A DNA stretch of 43,203 nucleotides, taken from assembly GCA_016201105.1 (NCBI GenBank), contig JACQDN010000050.1, positions 1 through 43,203 of the forward strand, read 5' to 3'. Shown here piece after piece: positions 1 through 8,710 of this stretch (positions are counted from its first letter, which is position 1; each line of letters begins with the position of its first letter). Position numbers and translations under genes: made by a program. The DNA is from Pseudomonadota bacterium (lineage in GTDB: Bacteria; Pseudomonadota; Alphaproteobacteria; Micropepsales; Micropepsaceae). The notes under the pieces were generated by a model. That model was not told where the DNA came from, searched no databases, and worked only from the letters and a program-made list of their open reading frames with translations.

Positions 1-130
1 GGAGGTCGAAAAATCCGCAGCACAGCGAAGGATTTTTCGGGTGGGGGGAAGTGTCGAACGAGTTTTATTCTTTAACGCTTCCCCCCACCCGAAATTTGCT
101 TCGCAAATTTCGACCTCCCCACAAGGGGGA
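1..130. repeat. intergenic palindromic repeat (family A)
   Basis: Outer inverted arms (GGAGGTCGAAA near 1-11 and its complement near 107-118) enclose a second inverted pair (GGGTGGGGGGAAG / CTTCCCCCCACCC). The motif TCGAAATTTGC recurs in the copies at 7113, 8754, 34854 and 42418. It lies directly upstream of lpdA and could form a long hairpin in the transcript. Confidence 0.8.
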
Positions 131-152
131 GCTGATGTAAGGGACGATAGTG

Positions 153-1556
153 ATGGCTGACCAGTTCGATGTCGTGGTGATAGGCGGCGGGCCTGGCGGC
201 TACAATGCCGCGATCCGCGCCGGCCAATTGGGCCTGACGAGCGCCTGCATCGACAAGCGCGGGGTCTTCGGTGGCACCTGCCTGAATGTCGGCTGCATTC
301 CCTCCAAGGCGCTGCTGCATACCAGCCATTTGTTCGACGAAGCCGCGAAGGAATTTCCCAAGCTCGGCATCAAGACGTCCGTCAGTCTCGATCTTCCCGG
401 CATGATGGCGCACAAGACCAAGGTGGTGAGCGAACTCACCCGCGGTGTCGAGTTCCTGCTCAAGAAAAACAAATCCGAAGCCATCGTCGGCGAAGGCAAA
501 ATCGCGGCGCCCGGCAAAGTCGAGGTAAAGCTGGCCGACGGCTCCGTGCGCATGCTCGACGCCAGGCACATCGTCATCGCCACCGGATCCGACGTGATGC
601 CGCTTGCTGGCGTCACCATCGACGAGCAGCAGATCGTGTCCTCCACCGGCGCGCTTTCGCTCGCCGAAGTGCCCAAGCGCCTTCTGGTGGTGGGCGGAGG
701 CTATATCGGACTCGAGTTGGGCTCGGTGTGGCGCCGTCTCGGCAGCGATGTGATAGTGGTGGAATTCCTCGACCGCATCACGCCCGGCCTCGACGGCGAA
801 ATCGGCAGGCAATTTCAGCGCATTCTCGCCAAGCAGGGCATGAAGTTTCAGCTTTCCACCAAGGTGGTGGGCGTCGAGAAGAAGAACGGCGCGCTCAGCG
901 TCACGGTCGAACCGGCTTCCGGCGGCACGCCGCAGACGATCGAGACAGACGTCATGCTCGTCTCCATCGGACGGCGGCCTTACACTGGCGGGCTCGGCTT
1001 GGACGCGGTCGGCGTAAAGCTCGACGCGCGCGGGCGCGTCGCGACCGATGCGCATTTCAAATCCAGTGTCGACGGCATCTGGGCCGTTGGCGATTGCCGC
1101 GAAGGCGCGATGCTGGCGCACAAGGCCGAAGACGAAGCCGTCGCGTGTATCGAAAACATCGTCGGCAAGTCCGGCCATGTGAACTACGACGCCATTCCAG
1201 CGGTCGTCTACACCGCGCCGGAAGTGGCCAGTGTCGGAAAAACCGAAGAAGAATTGAAAGCCGCCGGCATCGCCTACAAGACCGGCAAATTTCCCTTCAC
1301 CGCCAACGCGCGCGCCAAGACCATCGCGGCAACCGAAGGCTTCGCGAAAGTGCTGGCGGATGCGAAGACCGATCGCGTGCTTGGGGTGCATATCCTGGGC
1401 GCCGAAGCGGGCAATCTCATCCAGGAAGCCGCCTTTGCCATCGAGATCGGCGCCGCCAGCGAAGACATCGCGCGCACCAGCCACGCCCATCCCACGCTCA
1501 CCGAAGCGGTGCGCCAGGCCGCGATGGGCGTAGAAGGCTGGACGATGCAGATGTAG
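153..1556 (+). CDS. lpdA: dihydrolipoyl dehydrogenase (E3)
   Basis: This FAD/NAD disulfide oxidoreductase reoxidises dihydrolipoamide on the 2-oxo acid dehydrogenase complexes (pyruvate or 2-oxoglutarate) in the cytoplasm. The 467-aa product has the FAD-binding GGGPGG at residues 11-16, the redox-active disulfide C43-x4-C48 in GTCLNVGC, a second NAD-binding GGGYIG motif near residue 180, and the C-terminal catalytic pair in HPTLTE (about H446 and E451). Length is normal for the family. A GTG at 150 directly precedes the ATG at 153; I chose the ATG because AAGGGA lies at a better distance. No E1/E2 genes are visible, so the operon may start before the window. Which complex it serves cannot be told from here. 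Confidence 0.95.
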   Translation: MADQFDVVVIGGGPGGYNAAIRAGQLGLTSACIDKRGVFGGTCLNVGCIPSKALLHTSHLFDEAAKEFPKLGIKTSVSLDLPGMMAHKTKVVSELTRGVEFLLKKNKSEAIVGEGKIAAPGKVEVKLADGSVRMLDARHIVIATGSDVMPLAGVTIDEQQIVSSTGALSLAEVPKRLLVVGGGYIGLELGSVWRRLGSDVIVVEFLDRITPGLDGEIGRQFQRILAKQGMKFQLSTKVVGVEKKNGALSVTVEPASGGTPQTIETDVMLVSIGRRPYTGGLGLDAVGVKLDARGRVATDAHFKSSVDGIWAVGDCREGAMLAHKAEDEAVACIENIVGKSGHVNYDAIPAVVYTAPEVASVGKTEEELKAAGIAYKTGKFPFTANARAKTIAATEGFAKVLADAKTDRVLGVHILGAEAGNLIQEAAFAIEIGAASEDIARTSHAHPTLTEAVRQAAMGVEGWTMQM

Positions 1557-1567
1557 GCTCGCTTCCT

Positions 1568-2032
1568 ATGAAGCGGCCTGCCTGCAAGACACTGGAAATC
1601 TCCATCTCCCGCGCCACGACGCGCGCAGAGATCGACGCCGCGGCACAAGTCTATGAACGAAGCCGCCGCGCGGCGTTTCCCTGGCGCCCGGAAGCCGACG
1701 CCCAGGCTGCGAATTTTCTGCGCACCGCGGAGGAAGAAGAAGTCTTTGTGGCCCGCTTTGGATCGCGCATCGTCGGCATGGCGTCCTTCTATGCGCCGGA
1801 GAACTTCTTGCACAGCCTCTATGTCGATCCAGATGCGCAGGGCTTGGGCGTGGGGCGCGCGCTCGTCGCGCATGTGAGGGCCCACGCCACGGGACCTTTA
1901 ACGCTCAAGCTCGATGCGAAGAACGACAAGGCACGCGGGTTCTATCGGGCCCACGGTTGGCAACGGATGCATGGATCCGACGACAGCGGCGTTGAGAACG
2001 GACTCGCCTGGGAACGCTGGCGCCTGGACTAA
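1568..2032 (+). CDS. GNAT family N-acetyltransferase
   Basis: This 154-aa protein has the GNAT fold signature: the acetyl-CoA-binding motif A (YVDPDAQGLGVGRAL, about residues 88-102) followed by the motif B region with NDKARGFYRAHGW near residues 118-130. It should transfer an acetyl group from acetyl-CoA to an amine; the substrate cannot be deduced. The start ATG lies 12 bases after the lpdA stop, so it is probably cotranscribed with lpdA. It converges with the FAD monooxygenase at 2087. The same frame stays open far upstream through lpdA, but that part is a shadow; the protein proper starts at MKRPAC. Confidence 0.88.
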   Translation: MKRPACKTLEISISRATTRAEIDAAAQVYERSRRAAFPWRPEADAQAANFLRTAEEEEVFVARFGSRIVGMASFYAPENFLHSLYVDPDAQGLGVGRALVAHVRAHATGPLTLKLDAKNDKARGFYRAHGWQRMHGSDDSGVENGLAWERWRLD

Positions 2033-2086
2033 CCCGACATTTCACGGCAGTGAGCGACACAATCGGGCACGTGGCTGCGCATCCCT

Positions 2087-3295
2087 TCAGTGCAGCGGTA
2101 TCTTCACGTGCTCGGGCCGCAATCCCAGGCCGATCATGCGTGCGGGAATTCGCTGCAAAACGGGCCAGCGCTGCAAGAGTTTGACAATGCCGGGTACCGC
2201 CGGTGTCCGTCCGCTGCCCAGGACCGCACCGAGCACATTGTTCTGGGCGAACACCTGAAAGGCCTGGGTGACGCGGGTCGGTAGCATGCGCCGCTTCTGC
2301 ACGCGGGCGAGATCGGTTTCGCTGAGCGCATTCTTTCGCAGCGGCTCAGCCAAAATATTTGCGGTCGCCACGGCATCCTGGATCGCCAGATTGATGCCGA
2401 TCCCGCCGACCGGCGACATGGCATGCGCCGCATCGCCGATGAACAGCAGGCCCGGAAGATGCCAGTGCTCCAACCGGTCCACTTTTACGCTGAGCAGCTT
2501 CACGTCGTTCCAGCTTTGGATTTCGTCGGCATTTGTGCGGTGCGCGAGAGCGGCCACGCGGGCGCGAAAAGCATCGATGCCGCGCGCTTTTACGTCATCC
2601 ATCGCACCTTTGCGGATGATGAGCGCGCATTGCCAGTAATCGTCGCGATAGAGCATCACCATCACTTGTCCGTCGGCGATGCGGCCGAACACGGCGGGAC
2701 TGTCGTTGCGGCGGACGGCAAGCTTGAACCACACCACGTCGATCGGCGCGCCCAGATCGCGCACCTTCAATCCCGAAACATCGCGCAACAGCGATTGACG
2801 GCCATCTGCGCCCACTGTGAGGTCCGCTCGGATTTCTTTCAGTCCATTGGCAGTTTGAACGCTGCAGCCGACGACACAGCCGCCTTCGCGCAGCAACCCG
2901 GTCGCTTCGGCCTGCATCATCAAGCTGAAGCTGGGCAAAGCGCGCGCCTTTTCGGCGAGAAAGTTCAAAAAATCCCATTGCGGCATGAAGGCGATGAAAG
3001 GGCATTTCCCGGGAAGATGGGAAAAATCGGCCAGTTGCACGCGCGTGTCGCCGATTTCGCCTTGCGCGCGATAGATCTTTTGGTGCGGGCGCTTGAGGAA
3101 ATCCTCCAGCAGGCCCAGCTCGTCCATCACCGTGAGCGTGGAGGGATGAATGGTGTCGCCGCGGAAATCGCGCAGGAAATCGGCATGCTTCTCGAGCACC
3201 GTCACGGCGATACCGGCACGCGCCAGCACATAGCCGAGCATCATGCCGGCCGGTCCGCCGCCTGCAATCAAGCAGGTGGTCGAGGCTTGGCTCAA
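2087..3295 (-). CDS. FAD-dependent monooxygenase (UbiH/PHBH-like)
   Basis: The 402-aa product has the three hallmarks of class A flavoprotein monooxygenases: an N-terminal Rossmann GGGPAG (about residues 12-17), a central DG motif (GADGRQS, about residues 163-169) and the FAD ribose-binding GDAAH in LLFIGDAAHAMSP near residue 285. Such enzymes hydroxylate or oxidise aromatic, quinone or xenobiotic substrates with NAD(P)H and oxygen. The start codon overlaps the stop of the upstream DUF3089 gene (ATGA at 3292-3295), so the two are translationally coupled. The substrate is unknown. Nothing in the sequence specifically supports a ubiquinone-pathway role. Confidence 0.88.
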   Translation of the reverse strand: MSQASTTCLIAGGGPAGMMLGYVLARAGIAVTVLEKHADFLRDFRGDTIHPSTLTVMDELGLLEDFLKRPHQKIYRAQGEIGDTRVQLADFSHLPGKCPFIAFMPQWDFLNFLAEKARALPSFSLMMQAEATGLLREGGCVVGCSVQTANGLKEIRADLTVGADGRQSLLRDVSGLKVRDLGAPIDVVWFKLAVRRNDSPAVFGRIADGQVMVMLYRDDYWQCALIIRKGAMDDVKARGIDAFRARVAALAHRTNADEIQSWNDVKLLSVKVDRLEHWHLPGLLFIGDAAHAMSPVGGIGINLAIQDAVATANILAEPLRKNALSETDLARVQKRRMLPTRVTQAFQVFAQNNVLGAVLGSGRTPAVPGIVKLLQRWPVLQRIPARMIGLGLRPEHVKIPLH

Positions 3296-4425
3296 TCGCG
3301 GGAGTCCATAAAAGCTTTCACCCGATCCTGCGCGTTCTTGCGGATGTTCAGATAAGCGAGCTGGTAGTCGTAGTTGTGATAGTTGCCGCCGGGCAGAACG
3401 CGCGCGCTATAGAGCAGACCTTCGGGCTTACTGACATAGAGCGCGCCGTTGTCGCAGCGCGCCGAAACCAAATTGGGATCGGGAGCGCGCGGCGCCGTGC
3501 CGGTGCCATAAACCCAACCACCGATATCCAAAGTTGCCGGCGCAAGCGCGGGCCCCATCGTCCAGCTGAGAGGATTGGTACAGACATAGCGCGTGTTGGC
3601 AGCTTCCGGTGAGAGACCGGAGCGCTTGGCAAAACCTGCGCGCTGGACTTGCGCATCCTCGCCTTCCAGGACAGTGCTCCAGGTGAGCACGCATTCGGTG
3701 TCGTCGGCGCGCTCGCACGGTTTGATGGTCTTCAGATCCTTGTCGAACCAATCCTGCTTCACCCAATTGCCGACGATGTAGGCGGCCACGAACTGGCCGC
3801 GAAGTTCAGTGTTGTCGATCATCTCCTGGATCAAGCGCACGGCGTGGCGCGAGCCCTGGCTGTGCGAGGCGATGATGAAGGGCCGCGATTTGTTGTAGTG
3901 GGCGAGATAGTATTCGAAGGCGCGTTTCACGTCGGAATAGGCCAGATCCATCGCCTTCTTCGAAGAGTCCGAATATTCGAGGAAGCCGCCGAACGTCATC
4001 TGACGGTAGCGCGGCGCGTAGATGCGGCAGCAGCCGTTGAATACGCTCGCCTGATTGCGGATCGAGCCGTTGTCGGTGCGCGTGTTGGTGTCGGCATCAT
4101 CGATCGGCTGGTTCCAGCGATCGGTGGAAAAATAGCTCGTGGGATGGATGAAGAAGACGTCGACATCGGCCTTGGCGGGATCGATGGGAGCGTAGCCTTG
4201 CGGCGCCACGTCGCTCGCGTCCTTCATCTGGGGCAGTGCCGCCCAAGACCCCTGTTTGGCGTAGTCCGGCGCCGACGGCGCCGTGGCCACATCGAACGGC
4301 GCCTTCGGCGGATGGGCGAACAGAAGCTCCGCGAGCATGCCGAGCCGTGCGCCGTAGGCGAAGGTCACGCCGCTCGCCGCGATCAAGACAATCGCGAACC
4401 CGATCCAAAGTTTTCTCATAGTCAC
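3292..4425 (-). CDS. DUF3089 alpha/beta-hydrolase-like protein
   Basis: A 377-aa protein with an N-terminal hydrophobic segment (about residues 5-25), probably a signal anchor or uncleaved signal peptide. A DUF3089 domain follows, including VFFIHPTSYFS near residue 90 and the nucleophile elbow SHSQGS near residue 188, typical of serine alpha/beta hydrolases. DUF3089 proteins are putative lipases or esterases without a well-established substrate. The gene follows the LprI/DUF3298 gene at 4427 by one base and overlaps the FAD monooxygenase gene by 4 bases, so the three form one minus-strand operon. The ATG at 4425 is followed by another at 4419; either could be used. Confidence 0.82.
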   Translation of the reverse strand: MTMRKLWIGFAIVLIAASGVTFAYGARLGMLAELLFAHPPKAPFDVATAPSAPDYAKQGSWAALPQMKDASDVAPQGYAPIDPAKADVDVFFIHPTSYFSTDRWNQPIDDADTNTRTDNGSIRNQASVFNGCCRIYAPRYRQMTFGGFLEYSDSSKKAMDLAYSDVKRAFEYYLAHYNKSRPFIIASHSQGSRHAVRLIQEMIDNTELRGQFVAAYIVGNWVKQDWFDKDLKTIKPCERADDTECVLTWSTVLEGEDAQVQRAGFAKRSGLSPEAANTRYVCTNPLSWTMGPALAPATLDIGGWVYGTGTAPRAPDPNLVSARCDNGALYVSKPEGLLYSARVLPGGNYHNYDYQLAYLNIRKNAQDRVKAFMDSRD

Positions 4426-4426
4426 C

Positions 4427-5863
4427 TCAAAGTAAGGGCGCGGCCGCCTTCAGATAAGGCTTCAGCGTCGTATAGGGAATGTCCACGTCGAATTCGCCGG
4501 CGGCGAAACTGGCAATGGCATACTCCGTGAAGTGGATGCGCGCATGGTCCTTGGCGAACAGCCAATTGCCGCCGTCTGCTATGACGGCTTCAATGGCAGC
4601 AGCGTCCGGTTCCGGCGATTGCTGGGCCGCAAATTGATCCTTGAGATCCCTGAGGCAGAAATCGCTGACGAATTTCTTCCAGGCTTTGCCTTTGGCGAAC
4701 ACGTCGCCGAGCAACAGGGGCTTGGATTTGGCCATGTCCCAGCTGAGCGCCGACTCGGCGATCGCTTCATGGGCGCCGCCCGTATAATCGTAGGTCGCGA
4801 CCTGCAGGCTGACGATCTTCGAATCGAACCGCGTGACGGAATAGGTGCGCCGGGCGTAAAGCTTCATGCCTTCCGGAATATCGCTACCGAAGGCGAACAG
4901 GTCCTTGTCGTCCATGCGGCGCTTGGATAGCCTGAAGGACTTCGCGATCCAGGCATTGAATGCCGCCGCTTGCGGGCCTCCGCTCATCAGCGGAGAGAAA
5001 TCGGTATCGCTGGTCGGCGGCTTGAGCTTGGTGAAAGTGCGAAGCCTCGGTTCCAGCACGAGAGCGCCGGATTTGAGAACTTTCGCGCCGCCAAGCGTAT
5101 CGGCGCGGTCGCGATACTCGTCGTTGAGGCAATCGGTCATGGTGCGTTTGTCGCCGGGATTGTCGGGCATGGCGCCGGTTGCGCCGCAGGATTTGAGCGC
5201 GTAAGCGAGCCAGATGCGCTGCGTCGTCTGAATCGCTGCAAAGCCTTCCACCGATTCGCTCTTCTTGAGTTGCGCGTAAGAAACAGCCAGATCGGAATCG
5301 GATTTGGAGAGTGCCGCGTCCCAACAGATAAGCTTGTCCGCCGTCGTCTTGGCTTTCAGGCAATCGAAACTGGGGCCGCTATAGCCCGGCTTGACGTCAT
5401 TGGTTTCGATCGGCTCAGGGCGCTGCAGCGTATAGATTACATCCTTCAGCGCCATCTGAAGATTGCCGTCATGGTCGACGTAGTAGTCGAAACTTCCGCC
5501 ATCGCACGCGACTCTGAAGTCGGTGGTTTCCGGAGGCTGCAGGTTCATCGCCTTGGCGATGTCATAAGCTTTCGCCGAGGGAAGTTTGCCTTGAAAGAGT
5601 CCCTTCAGTTCCACCACCAGCGCGCGATATTTAGTATGTTTGCAGGCGAGCGGGGCACCGCCCTTCACTTCGCCATCTGCAAAGTCAAACGCGTATTCCA
5701 GGAGCGGCGCTTCGGCTTTTGCGAGCGCATGCGGTTTCGCCCAAGGTGCCGGCGCCGCACCAATCACGCGCCATATACCGGCCATACCGGAATCCGGCGT
5801 GTCCGCGCGAGCGCAGGGCGCACTCAGCAGCAGCATGGCAAGCAGCGGCACAAAACGCGTCAT
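4427..5863 (-). CDS. secreted LprI-like / DUF3298 protein
   Basis: A 478-aa exported protein. The chosen ATG (5863) is preceded by AGGGGA and starts a clear Sec signal peptide ending near residue 20 (PCARA). The frame is open further upstream but that part has no signal. The middle region (about residues 165-255) resembles the lysozyme-inhibitor LprI N-terminal domain: SFDC, LICWDAAL and a conserved late cysteine in MTDCLN. The C-terminal part (about residues 300-470) resembles DUF3298, with TYDYTGGAHEA and a DVFAKG segment as in RsiV-like proteins, which bind lysozyme. Both parts suggest a periplasmic lysozyme-binding or envelope-stress role; this is inference from domain similarity. First gene of the 5863-2087 operon. 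Confidence 0.75.
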   Translation of the reverse strand: MTRFVPLLAMLLLSAPCARADTPDSGMAGIWRVIGAAPAPWAKPHALAKAEAPLLEYAFDFADGEVKGGAPLACKHTKYRALVVELKGLFQGKLPSAKAYDIAKAMNLQPPETTDFRVACDGGSFDYYVDHDGNLQMALKDVIYTLQRPEPIETNDVKPGYSGPSFDCLKAKTTADKLICWDAALSKSDSDLAVSYAQLKKSESVEGFAAIQTTQRIWLAYALKSCGATGAMPDNPGDKRTMTDCLNDEYRDRADTLGGAKVLKSGALVLEPRLRTFTKLKPPTSDTDFSPLMSGGPQAAAFNAWIAKSFRLSKRRMDDKDLFAFGSDIPEGMKLYARRTYSVTRFDSKIVSLQVATYDYTGGAHEAIAESALSWDMAKSKPLLLGDVFAKGKAWKKFVSDFCLRDLKDQFAAQQSPEPDAAAIEAVIADGGNWLFAKDHARIHFTEYAIASFAAGEFDVDIPYTTLKPYLKAAAPLL

Positions 5864-5939
5864 GGCGGTCCCCTGGTTGTCATCACAAGACTGCCCCGAA
5901 CGCGCGCATTTGGGTATAGAGAAGACGAAACGAGGACCC

Positions 5940-6695
5940 ATGCGCGCGAATAAACTGAGAGATCTCTGGAAGACCGGCAAAGCGGCAACCAATGCCTGGC
6001 TCACGCTTCCCTCCTCGCTGGGTGCCGAAATGCTGACGCATCAGGGTTGGGACAGCCTCACCATCGACATGCAGCACGGCCAAATCGACACCGCCGCCAT
6101 GTGCGCGCAGCTGACGGCGATCTCCACCACCGGCACCGTGCCGCTGGTGCGCGTGCCGTGGAATGCGCCCGGCGATGTGATGCGCGCGCTGGATGCTGGG
6201 GCCTACGGCGTCTTCTGTCCCAATGTCGACACGCCCGAGGATGCCGCACGTTTCGTGGGCGCCTGCCGCTATCCGCCGGCCGGTTATCGTAGCGTGGGCC
6301 CGGCGCGCGCCGCGCTTTATGCGGGTGCCGACTACATAGTCCACGCTAACGATACGCTGCTTTCCATTGTGCAGATCGAATCCGCGAAGGCGCTCAAGAG
6401 TGTCGACGCCATCGCGGCCGTGCCTGGGCTCGATATGCTCTATATTGGGCCGTCCGATCTGGGATTGTCATTGGGACGTGAGCCGCGGCCGGACCAGGTC
6501 GATCCCGTTGTGATGGAAGCGATTGACCGGACTCTCGCGGCGGCGAAACGTGCCAAGCTGCGCTCGGGAATTTTCTGCATTACGGTCGCGTATGCCAAAG
6601 CGATGATCGAAAAGGGCTTCGACCTCGTCACCGTCACGTCGGACAGCGGCTTGCTGTCTGCCGGCGCCAGAATGGCAAAAGCATTCACCGCTTAA
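5940..6695 (+). CDS. HpcH/HpaI family aldolase
   Basis: The 251-aa product matches class II metal-dependent aldolases of the HpcH/HpaI family, which cleave 2-keto-3-deoxy acids (4-hydroxy-2-oxoheptanedioate, 2-keto-3-deoxy-L-rhamnonate) to pyruvate and an aldehyde. Visible motifs are the catalytic-base segment DMQHG (about residues 41-45), PLVRVPWN, the loop YGVFCPNVDTPEDA, SVGPARA, the metal ligand in QIESAKAL and YIGPSDL near residue 170. The start ATG at 5940 follows CGAGGA; the longer open frame upstream is antisense to the neighbouring secreted-protein gene and is not coding. The promoter lies in the short gap to the divergent gene at 5863. The exact substrate is undetermined. Confidence 0.9.
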   Translation: MRANKLRDLWKTGKAATNAWLTLPSSLGAEMLTHQGWDSLTIDMQHGQIDTAAMCAQLTAISTTGTVPLVRVPWNAPGDVMRALDAGAYGVFCPNVDTPEDAARFVGACRYPPAGYRSVGPARAALYAGADYIVHANDTLLSIVQIESAKALKSVDAIAAVPGLDMLYIGPSDLGLSLGREPRPDQVDPVVMEAIDRTLAAAKRAKLRSGIFCITVAYAKAMIEKGFDLVTVTSDSGLLSAGARMAKAFTA

Positions 6696-6710
6696 GGGGA
6701 AAATAAAATC

Positions 6711-7109
6711 ATGGGACCGACGGTCACGCCCTTTTTGATGTTCGACGGCAGTTGCGAAGAAGCGATGGGCTTCTACGTCTCGCTGTTTCCCAATTCCCGT
6801 ATCGTGCGCATCCTGCGTTACGGTCCCGGAGAAGCGGGCAGGGAAGGTTCTGTCCTGCAGGCGACATTCTCTCTGAATGGGCGGGAATTCTTGTGCGTCG
6901 ACAGCACGGTGAAACACGCCTTCACCTTCACGCCGTCCATTTCGCTGTTCGTCGATTTCGACGATGAGGAAGAGATCGATCCCGTCTTCGCAAAACTGTC
7001 GGACGGCGGACGCGCTTTCATGCCGCTGGACAATTACGGCTTCAGCCGGAAATTCGGCTGGGTCGCGGACAGATACGGCGTGTCATGGCAGCTGAATGTG
7101 CCGAATTAG
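6711..7109 (+). CDS. VOC family (PhnB-like) protein
   Basis: A 132-aa single-domain protein of the glyoxalase/bleomycin/dioxygenase superfamily, PhnB/3-dmu-9 type, recognised by PFLMFDGSCEEAMGFYVSLF at the start, PNSRIV, and the closing DRYGVSWQL near residue 120. Members of this group have no single assigned reaction, so I assign none. It starts 15 bases after the aldolase stop with GGGGAAA upstream and is probably cotranscribed with it. It is convergent with the GH172 gene, separated by a palindromic repeat that may act as a two-way terminator. Confidence 0.85.
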   Translation: MGPTVTPFLMFDGSCEEAMGFYVSLFPNSRIVRILRYGPGEAGREGSVLQATFSLNGREFLCVDSTVKHAFTFTPSISLFVDFDDEEEIDPVFAKLSDGGRAFMPLDNYGFSRKFGWVADRYGVSWQLNVPN

Positions 7110-7112
7110 GTC

Positions 7113-7256
7113 TACCCTCCCCTTGAGGGAGGGTCGAAATTTCATGCGAACGAAGTGAGCAGGGAATTTCGGGGAGGGGTCATTCTGAGGTACCGCGGCG
7201 TGACCCCTCCCCGAAATTTGCTCTGCAAATTTCGACCCTCCCTCAAGGGGAGGGTT
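7113..7256. repeat. intergenic palindromic repeat (family A)
   Basis: Outer arms ACCCTCCCCTTGAGGGAGGG and their complement bound the unit; inner arms GGGGAGGGGTCA / TGACCCCTCCCC lie within it, with the family motif TCGAAATTT on both sides. It separates the convergent VOC and GH172 genes and fills the whole gap. Confidence 0.85.
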
Positions 7257-8362
7257 CAAACCACTTCCAAATAATCGCGATCCGGCAGCGGCGGGAACGG
7301 CGCGGTTGGTAGCGTCTGGTACCAGAACGCGACCGAAGCGATGTCGTCCTGCAGCGGCAGGTAGCGGCGGTCCTTGTCGTTGCGCCAGCCCAGTGCCTGC
7401 ATGGTGATGCGCAGATCGCTTTCGAAGCGCACCGGATCCATCACATGCCAGCGATAGAGCCCGAAGCGCGTTTGTGAGTTGTACGTGCCGTCGGGCCGGA
7501 TCACTTGCGGCATGCCGGCATAGGGCGTGGAGTATTCGCTATAGGCATGCGGCTTGTCGCGTTCGGCGATGCCGACATCGAAGCAGTAGGCGCCGCAGAA
7601 ATAATCCTCCGTGCCGGTGCCGCAAATGGTGGGAAAATCCCTGTCGCCATCCATATAGAATTTGATTTCGCCCTCGCCCCACCAGCCATTGTTGTTCGAG
7701 CCCCACGCCATGTAGGTGCCGACGTACTGGCCGCGGCCCTTCACGCCGTCGAGGACGGTGAAGACCTCTTTGTACGGCAGCGGATTGGTGCGGCGGAACT
7801 GCGCGTGAAAATAGGCACAGTCTTCCGCCACGTCGGTGAGCGTGTAGTTGATCTGATAATAGACGACAATGTCGGCATCGTTGAGATTGGTGAGCGTGAA
7901 GCGCGCGCGCTTCCGAAACGGCATTTCCCAATAGCAGTTGAAGGCGCGGCCGGGATTGACGCAGACGGCGAGCGAACTGACCTGCGCGAATTTCTCCCAG
8001 CCGCAGGCGAAGAAATCCCCGGCCGGGCATTCGATCGACGGTTGTTCCTGATCGTCCCAAGTGGCGCGCAGAATGGTGTGCCGCCACAGCCCGCGCATCA
8101 ACGTCATCCATATCTGCTGGACGGCGCCCATGCCTTCGATGTCGGCGAGCGTGACGGTCTGACCCGCCTTCACGACGATGAACGGCGAGACTTTCCAACC
8201 CTGGCCCAGTCCGCGCGCCATATGCGCAGCGGGCCCGTCGGTGGACATGCCACCCTTGCCTTTTTCGCCGCTGAAATTCTCCGCACTGATCGAGCGTGAT
8301 TTGGCGTGCGACAGGCGTGAGAGGTTTCCCAGATGCAGACCCAGCCCCGAAAATTCCGTCAT
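7256..8362 (-). CDS. GH172-family protein (DUF2961)
   Basis: The 368-aa product is a DUF2961 protein, a family reclassified as glycoside hydrolase family 172 after members were shown to act on difructose anhydride and on arabinofuranosides. Diagnostic segments are the N-terminal RSISAENFSGEKGKGG, the beta-jelly-roll segment FNCYWEMPFRKRARFTLTN, GEGEIKFYMDGD and the highly conserved GTGTEDYF near residue 245, which carries a putative catalytic acid. No signal peptide is visible, so it is likely cytoplasmic. Substrate is unknown; the HpcH/HpaI aldolase 600 bp away may hint at sugar breakdown, but that link is inference. The last codons touch the palindromic repeat. Confidence 0.85.
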   Translation of the reverse strand: MTEFSGLGLHLGNLSRLSHAKSRSISAENFSGEKGKGGMSTDGPAAHMARGLGQGWKVSPFIVVKAGQTVTLADIEGMGAVQQIWMTLMRGLWRHTILRATWDDQEQPSIECPAGDFFACGWEKFAQVSSLAVCVNPGRAFNCYWEMPFRKRARFTLTNLNDADIVVYYQINYTLTDVAEDCAYFHAQFRRTNPLPYKEVFTVLDGVKGRGQYVGTYMAWGSNNNGWWGEGEIKFYMDGDRDFPTICGTGTEDYFCGAYCFDVGIAERDKPHAYSEYSTPYAGMPQVIRPDGTYNSQTRFGLYRWHVMDPVRFESDLRITMQALGWRNDKDRRYLPLQDDIASVAFWYQTLPTAPFPPLPDRDYLEVV

Positions 8363-8570
8363 GCTTTGCTCCGCACAAATAGCGATGCGTCCTGAAGAAC
8401 GCGGTGTCGCCGGCCGGAACTTCGGGACAGCCCACGCGGGAGGCTAAAGGCGTCGAGCCGCCCCCTGCAAGGCGCGCATGCCACACCTTCGGGCATTAAT
8501 GGGCCGTTCGCGACAACGCCCCTTATCAAGCACCGGCAAATCACTTACATTCCGGGCGCGCAACAATAAC

Positions 8571-8589
8571 GGAAGGAGGTGATCCAGTG
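8571..8589 (+). promoter_or_regulatory. extended Shine-Dalgarno sequestered in a predicted hairpin
   Basis: AAGGAGGTGATCC at 8573-8585 is complementary to the extreme 3' end of 16S rRNA over about 13 bases, far beyond a normal ribosome binding site. It lies 7 bases before a GTG codon. Bases 8576-8588 can pair with ACTGGATCCTC at 8627-8637 (11 pairs, two-base bulge), which would hide both the Shine-Dalgarno and the start codon. Confidence 0.65.
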
Positions 8590-8664
8590 TCTCATTGTCA
8601 TCTACTGCGGACGTCGAAGGCCGCGAACTGGATCCTCGCCTCTGGTGAGGTCTCAGCCGCGTAA
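8587..8664 (+). CDS. 25-residue small ORF with very strong Shine-Dalgarno
   Basis: The 25-codon ORF starts with GTG and ends with TAA; its product begins MSHCHLLRTSK and ends SGEVSAA. It is supported by the near-perfect 16S complementarity just upstream and by a strong intrinsic terminator 46 bases downstream, making a discrete transcription unit of roughly 150-180 bases between the divergent GH172 and M13 genes. A second hairpin (TGCGG/CCGCA at about 8677-8701) lies between stop and terminator. The peptide has no recognised domain. It could be a leader-type peptide, a small protein, or part of a regulatory RNA whose folding controls access to the start. Function unknown. Confidence 0.5.
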   Translation: MSHCHLLRTSKAANWILASGEVSAA

Positions 8665-8710
8665 TTCGCGACTGTTTTGCGGTTCCTCACGGACCCGCAG
8701 TCTGACAATG

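Noticed and set aside
72..1490. Long minus-strand open frame opposite lpdA (472 codons)
   Set aside because: High GC and codon bias leave the antisense frame open. It has no family resemblance and lpdA on the other strand is unambiguous.
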